A stretch of 46,522 nt of DNA from Clostridiales bacterium DTU083 (GTDB lineage Bacteria; Bacillota; Clostridia; Caldicoprobacterales; DTU083), in assembly GCA_001512915.1 (NCBI GenBank), contig LFTC01000068.1, positions 1 to 46,522 of the forward strand. The letters are read 5' to 3'. The notes beneath the pieces were generated by a model. It was not told where the DNA came from and did no database searches. It saw nothing but the letters and a program-made list of their open reading frames with translations. This document shows positions 1 to 7,240 of this stretch, in pieces (the stretch's first letter is position 1; the number at the start of each line of letters is the position of its first letter). A program made the position numbers and the translations under genes.

Positions 1-71
1 ATAATTTAATGCAAATAAATGCTTCCATTTTATCCCATATGATAAAATGCTTTGTCATTTAAAAAGCAAAC

Positions 72-96
72 GGCGGAATTCAAATTGAATTCCGCC
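72..96 (-). terminator. Intrinsic terminator after the amidase gene
   Basis: An 11-bp perfect inverted repeat (GGCGGAATTCA and its complement around a short loop) lies just past the amidase stop codon. Read on the minus strand it is followed by a T-rich tract. Position and form fit a rho-independent terminator for the operon 114-3173. Confidence 0.75.
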
Positions 97-113
97 TGAT
101 ATTATATCCAAAA

Positions 114-1403
114 TTATGCTTCATATTGAGTTTTAGCCAATTCCAATAATCCGATTTTCTCTAATACTGACTCAGGCAGCATTAAGGTCAGATAAACAAA
201 ACCTGATACTCTTCCTATACCTACCTCACCACCTGCCGTACCCCTGTTTTTTATCTCTCCAATGCTGAGGCCTGTTAATCTGGAAGCGCGATGAACTGCA
301 ACATCTATAGCTTCATTTAAGCTAACCCCTGAACCTATCACCTGGATTGGATAGGATTTTTCTTTAAGTTCAGCACCATATTCTCTTAAAATCTTCTGTC
401 CAATTTCATATTCCTGGTCAGAAAAAGGCTGAAAACGGGGATTTAATTCGCTTTTTACCGGTATAATTACAGGGCCTTCGAGGCTTACATTTTTCAGTAA
501 GTGAACAGTGATTTCAACCTCTGCGCTGACATCCAAAGTATGGCCGGCCAGCTCACCGCAGCCCTGAATTAAATGGACATCGCCAAAATAGATGCCTGCA
601 CCTTCCACCAAAACCGGTGAAAGTATTATGCAGCCTTCACCTATGTGGCTTATATCCATGTGTGCATCATTAATTTCATTTAGGGAAGGCTGTTTAAAAA
701 GGGGCGTTTTCTTAACAGTATGCACATAATCGCCGGCATTCTTACTGGCTGGAATGGCCGATGCAGGACTGCATCCAATATTACCAATCATAGGATAGGA
801 ACGGACCAGTAAATCACTGAAATCCGCCCGCCCCAATATAGTGGCCAGATGCTGTTTGGAGTTTTCAGGCTTATACAATTTATTCCGGGCAGTATTCCTG
901 GCTATCTCTTCAGCTATTTCCTTATTCACTGCAACCGCTAAATTGTCCTCCTTGGAATACACGACCGTATATCCGTTTTCAAAGGTTTGGGGAATTATTG
1001 GATTGCCGCAGTTCTCACATCTTATGGCTTCTTCTCCGATTCCTTCTATATAAGTTTTCGGATTATGAATATTGCAGTGTGGACACTTGGCATACACGGA
1101 AGGATCACCATCAAACCTTTCAGGATAAGTTTTTCCTGTGCCTGATGTCGCCGCTTCGGAGAGAATTTCTATTTTTTTTATATAAATAGCAACCGTATCT
1201 CCCGGCATTGCGCCTTCCAGGTAAACAGGGGCTGTCACTTCATGGCCGCTGTACAATTCCGGCGTTATCATGGGCCCCCAACATCCCGGAGCCGTTGAAG
1301 CCGAAATTACTCCGCCGTCCTTAATATAGTATTCTTTGGTTATTTGTCCACCTATAATGCTGGTCAGCTTATCTACCCTGACATAATTGGATTTATCTTT
1401 CAT
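114..1403 (-). CDS. Acetamidase/formamidase family protein with zinc-ribbon-like insert
   Basis: A 429-residue member of the FmdA/AmdA family, which hydrolyses small amides to ammonia and a carboxylate; the actual substrate is not readable from sequence. Family features include the early STAPGCWGPMITPE segment and the central GEGCIILSP and GDVHLIQGCGE stretches. Between about residues 107 and 132 there are two CxxC pairs (CPHC and CENC) that look like a small zinc ribbon inserted into the fold. I start it at the ATG at 1403, preceded by AGAGG, rather than an in-frame TTG 21 bases upstream with no ribosome site. It is the last gene of an operon with a sodium symporter and a YhdT-like protein, which suggests that the imported solute, or a derivative of it, is the amide. 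Confidence 0.85.
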   Translation of the reverse strand: MKDKSNYVRVDKLTSIIGGQITKEYYIKDGGVISASTAPGCWGPMITPELYSGHEVTAPVYLEGAMPGDTVAIYIKKIEILSEAATSGTGKTYPERFDGDPSVYAKCPHCNIHNPKTYIEGIGEEAIRCENCGNPIIPQTFENGYTVVYSKEDNLAVAVNKEIAEEIARNTARNKLYKPENSKQHLATILGRADFSDLLVRSYPMIGNIGCSPASAIPASKNAGDYVHTVKKTPLFKQPSLNEINDAHMDISHIGEGCIILSPVLVEGAGIYFGDVHLIQGCGELAGHTLDVSAEVEITVHLLKNVSLEGPVIIPVKSELNPRFQPFSDQEYEIGQKILREYGAELKEKSYPIQVIGSGVSLNEAIDVAVHRASRLTGLSIGEIKNRGTAGGEVGIGRVSGFVYLTLMLPESVLEKIGLLELAKTQYEA

Positions 1404-1428
1404 ATTGCATAACCTCTTTACCAATGGG

Positions 1429-2901
1429 TTATTGGAATATCTCCTCTACAAAGGCTTTATAATCTTCATCCTCCACTTTGGTCAGTTTGCTTACAATTAC
1501 CATTACAATTGCCGATGTCACCAAACCCCAAATAAGTGGATTAAAGCCAAGCAAATTTGTGGGCACGGGCAATATGTACAAAGAAAGCATGGAAACAAAA
1601 CCAGCTATCATGGACCAGAGCCCGCCGGCAGGAGTGCTACCTTTCCAGAAGAATCCAAAAATAATTGGCATGGTAAATGATGCAGCAAAGCCGTTTATAG
1701 CGAACATAACAATATCTTGCAAGAACGCAGGCGGCTTAAGGGAGAAGAATATAATCAATATACAGAATACAATTGTAGCAATATAAGTAACTCTTTTCAC
1801 CTGCTCTTCTCTCATGCTCTTATTAAAATTTCTCTGGTATATATCCTTAATAACTGCACTGCTGCAAGATAAGGTTAATGAAGATACGGTGGACATAACT
1901 GCTGCAAAAGGAGCGCACATGAGTATGCCCGCCAGGAAAGTTCCCGTATATTTTATAACTATGGTTGGGAAAATCTGATCAGGAACTTCGATTGAAGGAA
2001 TTAAGGCTCTGGCAGCCTGCGCACTGATAAAGAGTGCAAAGAACCATATCATGCAAATAATGCTGATAAGAGCGCCTGCCCTTTTTAGAGAACCTGTATC
2101 CCTTACTGTAAATATCCTGGTCAACACATGAGGTTGGGCCATAACCGCAACGCCAAGCGTAAAGAAAGTAGAAAAGGCTGTGGCAATCGGCAGGTAATTA
2201 TCCGGCCCTGGTGGAACTATCAAGTTGGGATCCTGGGCTAATTGAGCCTGAGTTATGGCTCCAATGCCGCCTGCGCTTGACACCATAATGATGGCAAGTA
2301 CAACAGAGCCACCCAGCATAATAAAGCCCTGCAGGACAGCATTATACGCAACGCCGCGAATGCCGCCCAAAATTGTATAAATAGCAGAAACCAATGTAAA
2401 GACTATTATAGCTGTCTGATAATTAAGTCCGAAAAATGTCTCAAGTATTCTGGCAGCTGCTGTGTACTGGGAAACCAGATATGCTATACCAAACACGATT
2501 ATTGACAGTGCAGCCAGGGTTCCCATAACATTGCTTCTATATCTCTCATAGAATAAGTCCGGTAATGTTACACAATTATGTTCTGCTGCAAATGCAGCAA
2601 TTCTTCGCCCTATCATCAGCATGCCGCACATACCCAGTACAGCCGCCCCGGCCTGCCAAAGCAGCGTACCCCAGCCATAGGTATAATATATGGCCGGTGT
2701 TCCAATAAAAGTTCCTCCGCTTGTCCAGGATGTAGCCCAAGTAAAGGCAACAACCCATGCACCGAGAGACCTGGCGGCCACAAAGTATTCTTCCTGGAAA
2801 TTGGAAGCTTTTTTACGCCTAAAATAAGACCATAATGATATTAAAATTAATGCAATAAAATATGCCAGAAACACAAATTTGGTAATCGGCGATACGATCA
2901 T
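1429..2901 (-). CDS. Sodium:solute symporter (SSF family), PanF-like
   Basis: A 490-residue integral membrane protein with about 12-13 hydrophobic helices spread over its length, as expected for the SSF family of Na+-driven uptake carriers. The N-terminal FFVAARSLGAWVVAFTWATSW-like region (here EYFVAARSLGAWVVAF) and the GTFIGTPAIYYTYG segment are typical of the pantothenate-permease-like branch. Its ATG overlaps the stop of the upstream YhdT-like gene by four bases (ATGA), so the two are probably translated together. In Enterobacteria a YhdT protein sits beside the pantothenate carrier PanF, but here the neighbour is an amidase, so the substrate may be a different carboxylate or an amide. Substrate specificity is unassigned. 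Confidence 0.88.
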   Translation of the reverse strand: MIVSPITKFVFLAYFIALILISLWSYFRRKKASNFQEEYFVAARSLGAWVVAFTWATSWTSGGTFIGTPAIYYTYGWGTLLWQAGAAVLGMCGMLMIGRRIAAFAAEHNCVTLPDLFYERYRSNVMGTLAALSIIVFGIAYLVSQYTAAARILETFFGLNYQTAIIVFTLVSAIYTILGGIRGVAYNAVLQGFIMLGGSVVLAIIMVSSAGGIGAITQAQLAQDPNLIVPPGPDNYLPIATAFSTFFTLGVAVMAQPHVLTRIFTVRDTGSLKRAGALISIICMIWFFALFISAQAARALIPSIEVPDQIFPTIVIKYTGTFLAGILMCAPFAAVMSTVSSLTLSCSSAVIKDIYQRNFNKSMREEQVKRVTYIATIVFCILIIFFSLKPPAFLQDIVMFAINGFAASFTMPIIFGFFWKGSTPAGGLWSMIAGFVSMLSLYILPVPTNLLGFNPLIWGLVTSAIVMVIVSKLTKVEDEDYKAFVEEIFQ

Positions 2902-3173
2902 TCTTTTTCATCTCCTTTCATGATTCTGAACGCATACACGGTCGTGAATATTACCATGGCAATCCAGGGCAATACTACTCCAATTACAGCCCAGGCAGGT
3001 ATGCCTGCTATATAGGTCATATCCTCTCCTCTTGTGTTATAGCCCAATAAGTAAGAAAGGAGACAACTAATCAAAATGTAGCACGCTGTTGCAATTGCAG
3101 CGGTTTTAAAATCCTTCAGGCATAGTTTAAAAAATCCTTTTTTCTGCTTTATTCCTGTAGCTTTTTTATCCAT
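2898..3173 (-). CDS. YhdT-like small membrane protein (DUF997)
   Basis: A 91-residue protein with two predicted membrane helices (about residues 25-45 and 58-82). It resembles the DUF997/YhdT family, whose members are encoded beside SSF symporters and are thought to be accessory to them; no biochemical role is established. A full-strength GGAGGTGA ribosome site precedes the ATG. It is the first gene of the three-gene operon and overlaps the symporter gene by four bases. Confidence 0.8.
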   Translation of the reverse strand: MDKKATGIKQKKGFFKLCLKDFKTAAIATACYILISCLLSYLLGYNTRGEDMTYIAGIPAWAVIGVVLPWIAMVIFTTVYAFRIMKGDEKE

Positions 3174-3259
3174 CTCTTCACCTCCTTTTTTTACAAAAAC
3201 TAAATCCTTAAATGAACTATATAGCAGAAATTTTTTTACGCGTTCCAGGCATTTAGAAG

Positions 3260-3273
3260 TTGATCTTGGTCAA
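3260..3273. promoter_or_regulatory. Imperfect inverted repeat, possible operator
   Basis: TTGATCTTGGTCAA lies about 90 bases upstream of the YhdT-like gene and reads nearly the same on both strands. It could be a regulator site for the symporter/amidase operon. No regulator gene is adjacent and no clear promoter could be placed, so this is only a candidate. Confidence 0.25.
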
Positions 3274-3337
3274 GTGATATAAAGGATCGAACCTATAAGT
3301 TATATTTTAGAAAATATGTAATATTTTGCATGCAGTT

Positions 3338-3357
3338 TTTGTTAGATATATAACAAA
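3338..3357. promoter_or_regulatory. Perfect 7-6-7 inverted repeat, possible operator
   Basis: The sequence tttgttagatatataacaaa has 7-bp arms around a 6-bp centre and lies in the spacer between sodA and the symporter operon, about 165 bases upstream of the operon's first gene. The region is AT-rich, so chance is a real alternative. Confidence 0.3.
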
Positions 3358-3407
3358 TTCAACACTTAATCAGCAAATCCTGCTAAAACTAAATTATTTT
3401 GTAAAAT

Positions 3408-3438
3408 AAAAAGCAGCCTGTTTTTATCAGGCTGCTTA
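3408..3438 (-). terminator. Intrinsic terminator of sodA
   Basis: AGCAGCCTG pairs with CAGGCTGCT across a 7-base loop, and on the minus strand the stem is followed directly by TTTTTATTTT. It sits about 25 bases past the sodA stop codon. Confidence 0.85.
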
Positions 3439-3462
3439 GGCAGTATAGTTTTTTAAGTAAAT

Positions 3463-4068
3463 TTATCCTTTGAAATGTTCTTCTACTTTGCTCCAGTCAA
3501 CTACGTTAAACCAAGCATCGATGTAGTCAGCTCTCCTGTTTTGATAATTCAGATAATATGCATGCTCCCAGACATCTATGCCCAGCAGTGGAGTTTTTCC
3601 TTCTGTGACAGGGTTATCCTGATTAGGAGTGGAGGTAATTTCAAGCCTGCCGTCCTTGTTTTTAACAAGCCAAGCCCAGCCGCTGCCAAACCTTCCTAAT
3701 GCAGCTTTTTTGAACTCATTCTTGAAGTTTTCAAAGCTGCCGAATTCCTTTTTAATTCTTTCAGCCAACTCACCTGAGGGAATTCCGCCGCCGTTCGGAG
3801 ACATGATATTCCAGAAGAACTCATGATTCAGATGCCCGCCTCCGTTGTTTCTTACCGCGGTCCTAATCTCTTCCGGCAGTGAATTCAGGTCTGCAATCAA
3901 ATCCCGTATGTTCATGTTTTGGTATTTTTCGTATCCTTCCAAGGCTTTGTTCAAGTTGTCTACATAAGCCTGATGATGTTTTGTATGATGAATTTCCATT
4001 GTTCTCTTGTCAATGTATGGTTCCAATGCATCGTATGGATAGTTTAAAGTTGGTAACTTAAATGCCAT
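3463..4068 (-). CDS. sodA: Superoxide dismutase (Fe/Mn family)
   Basis: A 201-residue cytoplasmic enzyme that converts superoxide to hydrogen peroxide and oxygen. The whole family fold is present: the N-terminal [13 protein letters not shown], the first metal His in [12 protein letters not shown], the second in [10 protein letters not shown], and the C-terminal [18 protein letters not shown] motif that supplies the Asp and His ligands. Length is normal. The active-site surroundings look more like the Mn or cambialistic type, but metal choice cannot be settled here. AAGGAG precedes the ATG. It is a single-gene unit with its own terminator and a Fur-like box upstream, which suggests iron- or peroxide-responsive control. 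Confidence 0.96.
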   Translation of the reverse strand: MAFKLPTLNYPYDALEPYIDKRTMEIHHTKHHQAYVDNLNKALEGYEKYQNMNIRDLIADLNSLPEEIRTAVRNNGGGHLNHEFFWNIMSPNGGGIPSGELAERIKKEFGSFENFKNEFKKAALGRFGSGWAWLVKNKDGRLEITSTPNQDNPVTEGKTPLLGIDVWEHAYYLNYQNRRADYIDAWFNVVDWSKVEEHFKG

Positions 4069-4129
4069 CTCATTCTCTCCTTTACCTGTATTTATGATAT
4101 CTTTTACTATTTTATTAATACCCGTATTT

Positions 4130-4148
4130 GAGAATGTTAATCATTTTC
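4130..4148. promoter_or_regulatory. Fur/PerR-type box upstream of sodA
   Basis: GAGAATGTTAATCATTTTC matches the classical 19-bp Fur consensus (GATAATGATAATCATTATC) at 16 of 19 positions by direct comparison. On the minus strand a plausible -35 (TTAACA) lies inside it and a -10 (TAATAA) lies 17 bases further on, about 60 bases from the sodA start, so a bound repressor would block the promoter. Whether the regulator is Fur or PerR cannot be told from the site alone. Confidence 0.6.
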
Positions 4149-4200
4149 AATTATATTATTAATGTCATAAACCAAAGAAAACCATGTTACTTCTGCTCAG

Positions 4201-4229
4201 AAAAAAAGGGCTGCAGTTTCTGCAGCCCC
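4201..4229 (-). terminator. Intrinsic terminator of the membrane hydrolase gene
   Basis: GGGCTGCAG pairs with CTGCAGCCC over a 3-base loop and is followed on the minus strand by seven T residues. It lies about 30 bases past the stop codon at 4259. Confidence 0.85.
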
Positions 4230-4258
4230 GAAATAACCTATGAAATATGTGAAGATAA

Positions 4259-6055
4259 TCAGCCGCTGATTATCATGGCCAGACAGTTAGATGACACTAA
4301 GAAGTAGGCAATCAATGCAGCTCCTATTATCATACCTGGCCAAATTGTATTTGTTTTCTTCTTTAAATAGATTCCCAGTCCTGTAGCAACTACAAACTCA
4401 GGTATAACTGCCTCAAGCAATGTCATATAGAAATGAGCAAAATTTCCAGTGTAGAACGGTCCAATTGCAGTAAAGCGAAGAAGAATCTGGAATACTGCAT
4501 AAAGGATTATTAATCCCACTACACCAACTAAGGACCCAAATACAACAGATTTCCAAATGGTTTTTCCTTCATCTGAATCTTCCGTTGTGAAGTTCAGTCC
4601 ATTGCTTGCCAGCATCAATGCAAAGAAATAAGGAATAAGCGCTATAAAATACCAAGGATATGTTGAGAAACGTGCACCATTCAATGGTCTTATGCTTAAA
4701 ACAATTAAATGAAGATCTGTTTTACCATAATAGAATATAAGCAACAGCAGGGCATATGCACTTGCAAGGATAACCGCACAAAAAGCAATTGTACGTATTA
4801 TATAACCAGCTGTAATTCTGCTTCCATTATCTACAGTTGCTATGCCATAACTCTTCAAACCGCCATTTTGCTTTTTGCCGAAGGTAAAATGATATATTAT
4901 GAAGAAAACCAATACAGCTATGGCACTAACCAATGCCCATGTCATATATCCGTTTGGTGTTGTGCCAAGCTTAAACAGATTATTAGACATCATGCGGTTT
5001 CCTATAGCTGTTCCTGGGAAGAAAGTTGCAACAGGTATCAGTGTAAGAATTGCTGCATAGATCCACCAGCCTGATTTTCCGAATTCAAATCCCACTCTTG
5101 CTCCCGGCTGCAGTACCATCTTGCTAAACAGCCCGGTTTTCAGTAACAGGCTTGCAAGGCTGAACATGAATAGTACCATACCTGAAATTGCGATGAAAAG
5201 GCCGAGTATTTTCCAACCGTAAATCAGATTACCAGCATCCAGATTACTACCTGTAGGCATAGCCAATGTTACACATTCCACCATGCGTGAAATCAGCTGA
5301 GGTGATATCATATCATCCTGATGGGTCTGATTGAATTCGTAGAATACTCTTGCCGTGTTGTCTTCCCACGACCCATAGAGTTTACCCGGTTCAATTCTGT
5401 CTACACCGAACAGACCTGTCAATAAAGGATCTGTATAAACATCTTCATATTTGGATACCCTCGATAGGATGCCTTCATCATGAATGGCAGTAAGTTGAAC
5501 AAAGTTAAAATTATAATCTGGGAGTTCATCCATGAAAATAACATCCGAAACAACAACATTTACTTTACGATGCAATGCCAACCTGTAACTGTATAAAGAA
5601 CCCATCGAGTGGCCGCCGGCACCTATTCTGTTTTGGTCTACAAATCCCAACGATGCCAGATAATCATAACCAGTGCTTAAGTGCATGGTACCATTGGCGC
5701 CCCAGTACTGTTCGCTCATGTTGACTTCAGTATCACCAGCACCTGTGTAATCCATGGTCAGCGTTACATATCCGCGGCGTGTCAGTTCAATTGCCCAAGG
5801 AGCTGCAATATCTGCCGTACAATCTCCACCAGGTACTACAATCATGGCAGGAGCAGGATTTTCTGATGTAGCTGTATTTGGGATACGTAGAACAGCTGAT
5901 ACGGTATACCCGTCCTTGTCCACCAATTTTAAGCGTTCAATTTTTACAGTTCCCCAATTAGTATCAACAGCGTAGGACAAGAGTGTACCAATCAAAATAA
6001 GTATCAATGAGATAACAAGAAAAAGCAGAGATTTTGATCTTTTTACATCTGACAT
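4259..6055 (-). CDS. Alpha/beta hydrolase fused to a multi-pass membrane domain
   Basis: A 598-residue two-part protein. Residues 9-30 form a membrane anchor; residues about 40-270 form an alpha/beta-hydrolase-like domain with the nucleophile elbow G-H-S150-M-G and the upstream VVPGGD strand. From about residue 285 to the end there are seven or eight hydrophobic helices with short loops. The topology suggests the hydrolase domain faces outside and is tethered to a membrane domain, but the substrate is unknown. AGGGGG precedes the ATG and is contained in the last codons of a small upstream ORF (6060-6197), so translation of the two may be coupled. A MarR regulator is encoded upstream on the same strand. 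Confidence 0.75.
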   Translation of the reverse strand: MSDVKRSKSLLFLVISLILILIGTLLSYAVDTNWGTVKIERLKLVDKDGYTVSAVLRIPNTATSENPAPAMIVVPGGDCTADIAAPWAIELTRRGYVTLTMDYTGAGDTEVNMSEQYWGANGTMHLSTGYDYLASLGFVDQNRIGAGGHSMGSLYSYRLALHRKVNVVVSDVIFMDELPDYNFNFVQLTAIHDEGILSRVSKYEDVYTDPLLTGLFGVDRIEPGKLYGSWEDNTARVFYEFNQTHQDDMISPQLISRMVECVTLAMPTGSNLDAGNLIYGWKILGLFIAISGMVLFMFSLASLLLKTGLFSKMVLQPGARVGFEFGKSGWWIYAAILTLIPVATFFPGTAIGNRMMSNNLFKLGTTPNGYMTWALVSAIAVLVFFIIYHFTFGKKQNGGLKSYGIATVDNGSRITAGYIIRTIAFCAVILASAYALLLLIFYYGKTDLHLIVLSIRPLNGARFSTYPWYFIALIPYFFALMLASNGLNFTTEDSDEGKTIWKSVVFGSLVGVVGLIILYAVFQILLRFTAIGPFYTGNFAHFYMTLLEAVIPEFVVATGLGIYLKKKTNTIWPGMIIGAALIAYFLVSSNCLAMIISG

Positions 6056-6059
6056 TTTT

Positions 6060-6197
6060 TTACCCCCTATACTTTATCAACCTGAACACTAAATTCCCTG
6101 GCTTCATATAATTATAGGCTATCCATATTTTCACAGTTGAACAGTAATTCACTTTACACCCCCTTTTTAAATATTTGTATTTTAATTTAGAATCCAT
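6060..6197 (-). CDS. Small basic protein or leader peptide, 45 residues
   Basis: This short ORF begins with ATG preceded at 5 bases by AAGGGGG and ends four bases before the start codon of the membrane hydrolase. An internal in-frame GTG at 6152 also has its own AAAGGGGG site, which would give a 30-residue form. The product is rich in Lys, Arg and Tyr with no clear membrane helix. The last sense codons (AGG GGG) are themselves the ribosome site of the hydrolase gene. I do not recognise it. It may be a real small protein or a coupling/leader peptide; conservation in relatives would decide. Confidence 0.45.
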   Translation of the reverse strand: MDSKLKYKYLKRGCKVNYCSTVKIWIAYNYMKPGNLVFRLIKYRG

Positions 6198-6562
6198 TAG
6201 CACCCCCTTAGGCACATAAGTAATAATGTATTTCTATCAAGATTTGTTGCTATTTTGGTTATATGCAAATGTCCATTAATGTAGACAGTGAATGCTTGGA
6301 TGATTTGTTGGTAAATGTGATACTCATATATTTAATTGATAAGAGGAGCAAATTCACATTGAGCTCTTTGATGAATCAGAAAAAGAAACCTTATGATATT
6401 CTATATTCTATATAATTTATTTATATTCTTTGTGTTAATTATATATTCTGTAGAATATATTAATAATATAAAATAATAGTTATAAAAAGTCAATGAATTT
6501 AAACACATAATGAAAAAATTTTAGATATAAAAAAGAAGCTGAGCCAAGGCTCAACCTCTTTT
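6198..6562. other. AT-rich spacer between the small ORF and the MarR gene
   Basis: About 365 bases of very AT-rich sequence with no ORF that has a convincing ribosome site. It holds the MarR-gene terminator at its right end, a perfect 20-base palindrome at 6441, and several further TATTCT/AGAATA half-sites at about 6398-6430. The promoter of the hydrolase unit must lie here. Confidence 0.5.
6441..6460. promoter_or_regulatory. Palindrome, candidate MarR operator
   Basis: The sequence atatattctgtagaatatat has perfect 8-bp arms around TGTA, with more TATTCT half-sites just to its left. MarR-family dimers bind palindromes of this size, and the neighbouring gene encodes one. It lies about 240 bases upstream of the small ORF and 385 bases upstream of the hydrolase start, in the region that should contain their promoter. 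Confidence 0.4.
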
Positions 6563-6564
6563 TT
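6528..6564 (-). terminator. Intrinsic terminator of the MarR gene
   Basis: On the minus strand a stem of AAGAGGTTGAGCC with GGCTCAGCTTC is followed by six T residues. It begins at the MarR stop codon. Confidence 0.8.
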
Positions 6565-7069
6565 AAGTGATTTTAATAAGTTTATCATCCGATTCGGTTT
6601 CAATTGTACTAAAAAGACTATCATTCAGCGCTTTTATTGCTTCTGCAGTTAATTCAATATCCTGGTCAGATAAAGGTTTAAGTATCTCAAACGTTCTGTA
6701 AAAAATATATTGGTAAAGAATCCTGGAATGATGATTATATATTTCTCTTCCTTTTTTAGATGCTTTTAATATTACATCTTTTTTGTTATTACTGCTCTTA
6801 TACTTATTTACCAATCCAAGTTCTACTAGTTTCTTGATGCACTTAGAAAATGAGCTTTGCGGAATTCCTAATCTTTGCGCATATTTGCTCATATTTAACC
6901 TGTCATTTTCATACTCAATTATATATTCAAGCGTTTGCCATTGTTGTGCAGACAATTTAATATTAGGATATATTTCATGCTCTTTATGCATTATTCTGGC
7001 ACAAACATTGGAATGTCTAACAAGCTGCGCCACTAATTCCCTATATCGTCCCATCCACGATTTATCCAT
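6563..7069 (-). CDS. MarR-family transcriptional regulator
   Basis: A 168-residue winged-helix DNA-binding protein. The central part reads as the family helix-turn-helix and wing: LSAQQWQTLEYI, then MSKYAQRLGIPQSSFSKCIKKL (recognition helix), then LVNKYKSSNNKKDVILKASKKG (wing). Flanking helices provide the dimer interface. I place the start at the ATG at 7069, because the in-frame TTG 33 bases upstream has no ribosome site. MarR proteins usually repress nearby transport or efflux genes in response to small ligands; the adjacent membrane hydrolase unit is the obvious target, but a separate terminator lies between them. Confidence 0.88.
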   Translation of the reverse strand: MDKSWMGRYRELVAQLVRHSNVCARIMHKEHEIYPNIKLSAQQWQTLEYIIEYENDRLNMSKYAQRLGIPQSSFSKCIKKLVELGLVNKYKSSNNKKDVILKASKKGREIYNHHSRILYQYIFYRTFEILKPLSDQDIELTAEAIKALNDSLFSTIETESDDKLIKIT

Positions 7070-7160
7070 AATGCTACTCTTCCACCTTTTATGTTTATAC
7101 AATAAATATAAGTTAACAAAATAATGATGTCAAATGCGATAGAAAAGCAATTTAATTTAT

Positions 7161-7200
7161 AAAAAAGAGTTGACTGATATAAATTATCCTTCAACTCTTC
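7161..7200 (-). terminator. guaA: Intrinsic terminator of guaA
   Basis: AAGAGTTGA at 7165 pairs with TCAACTCTT at 7191; on the minus strand the stem is followed by six T residues. It closes the long minus-strand run that ends with guaA. Confidence 0.75.
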
Positions 7201-7240
7201 TTATCATATGAATGCATTGTGATAATAAGAATTTATACAC

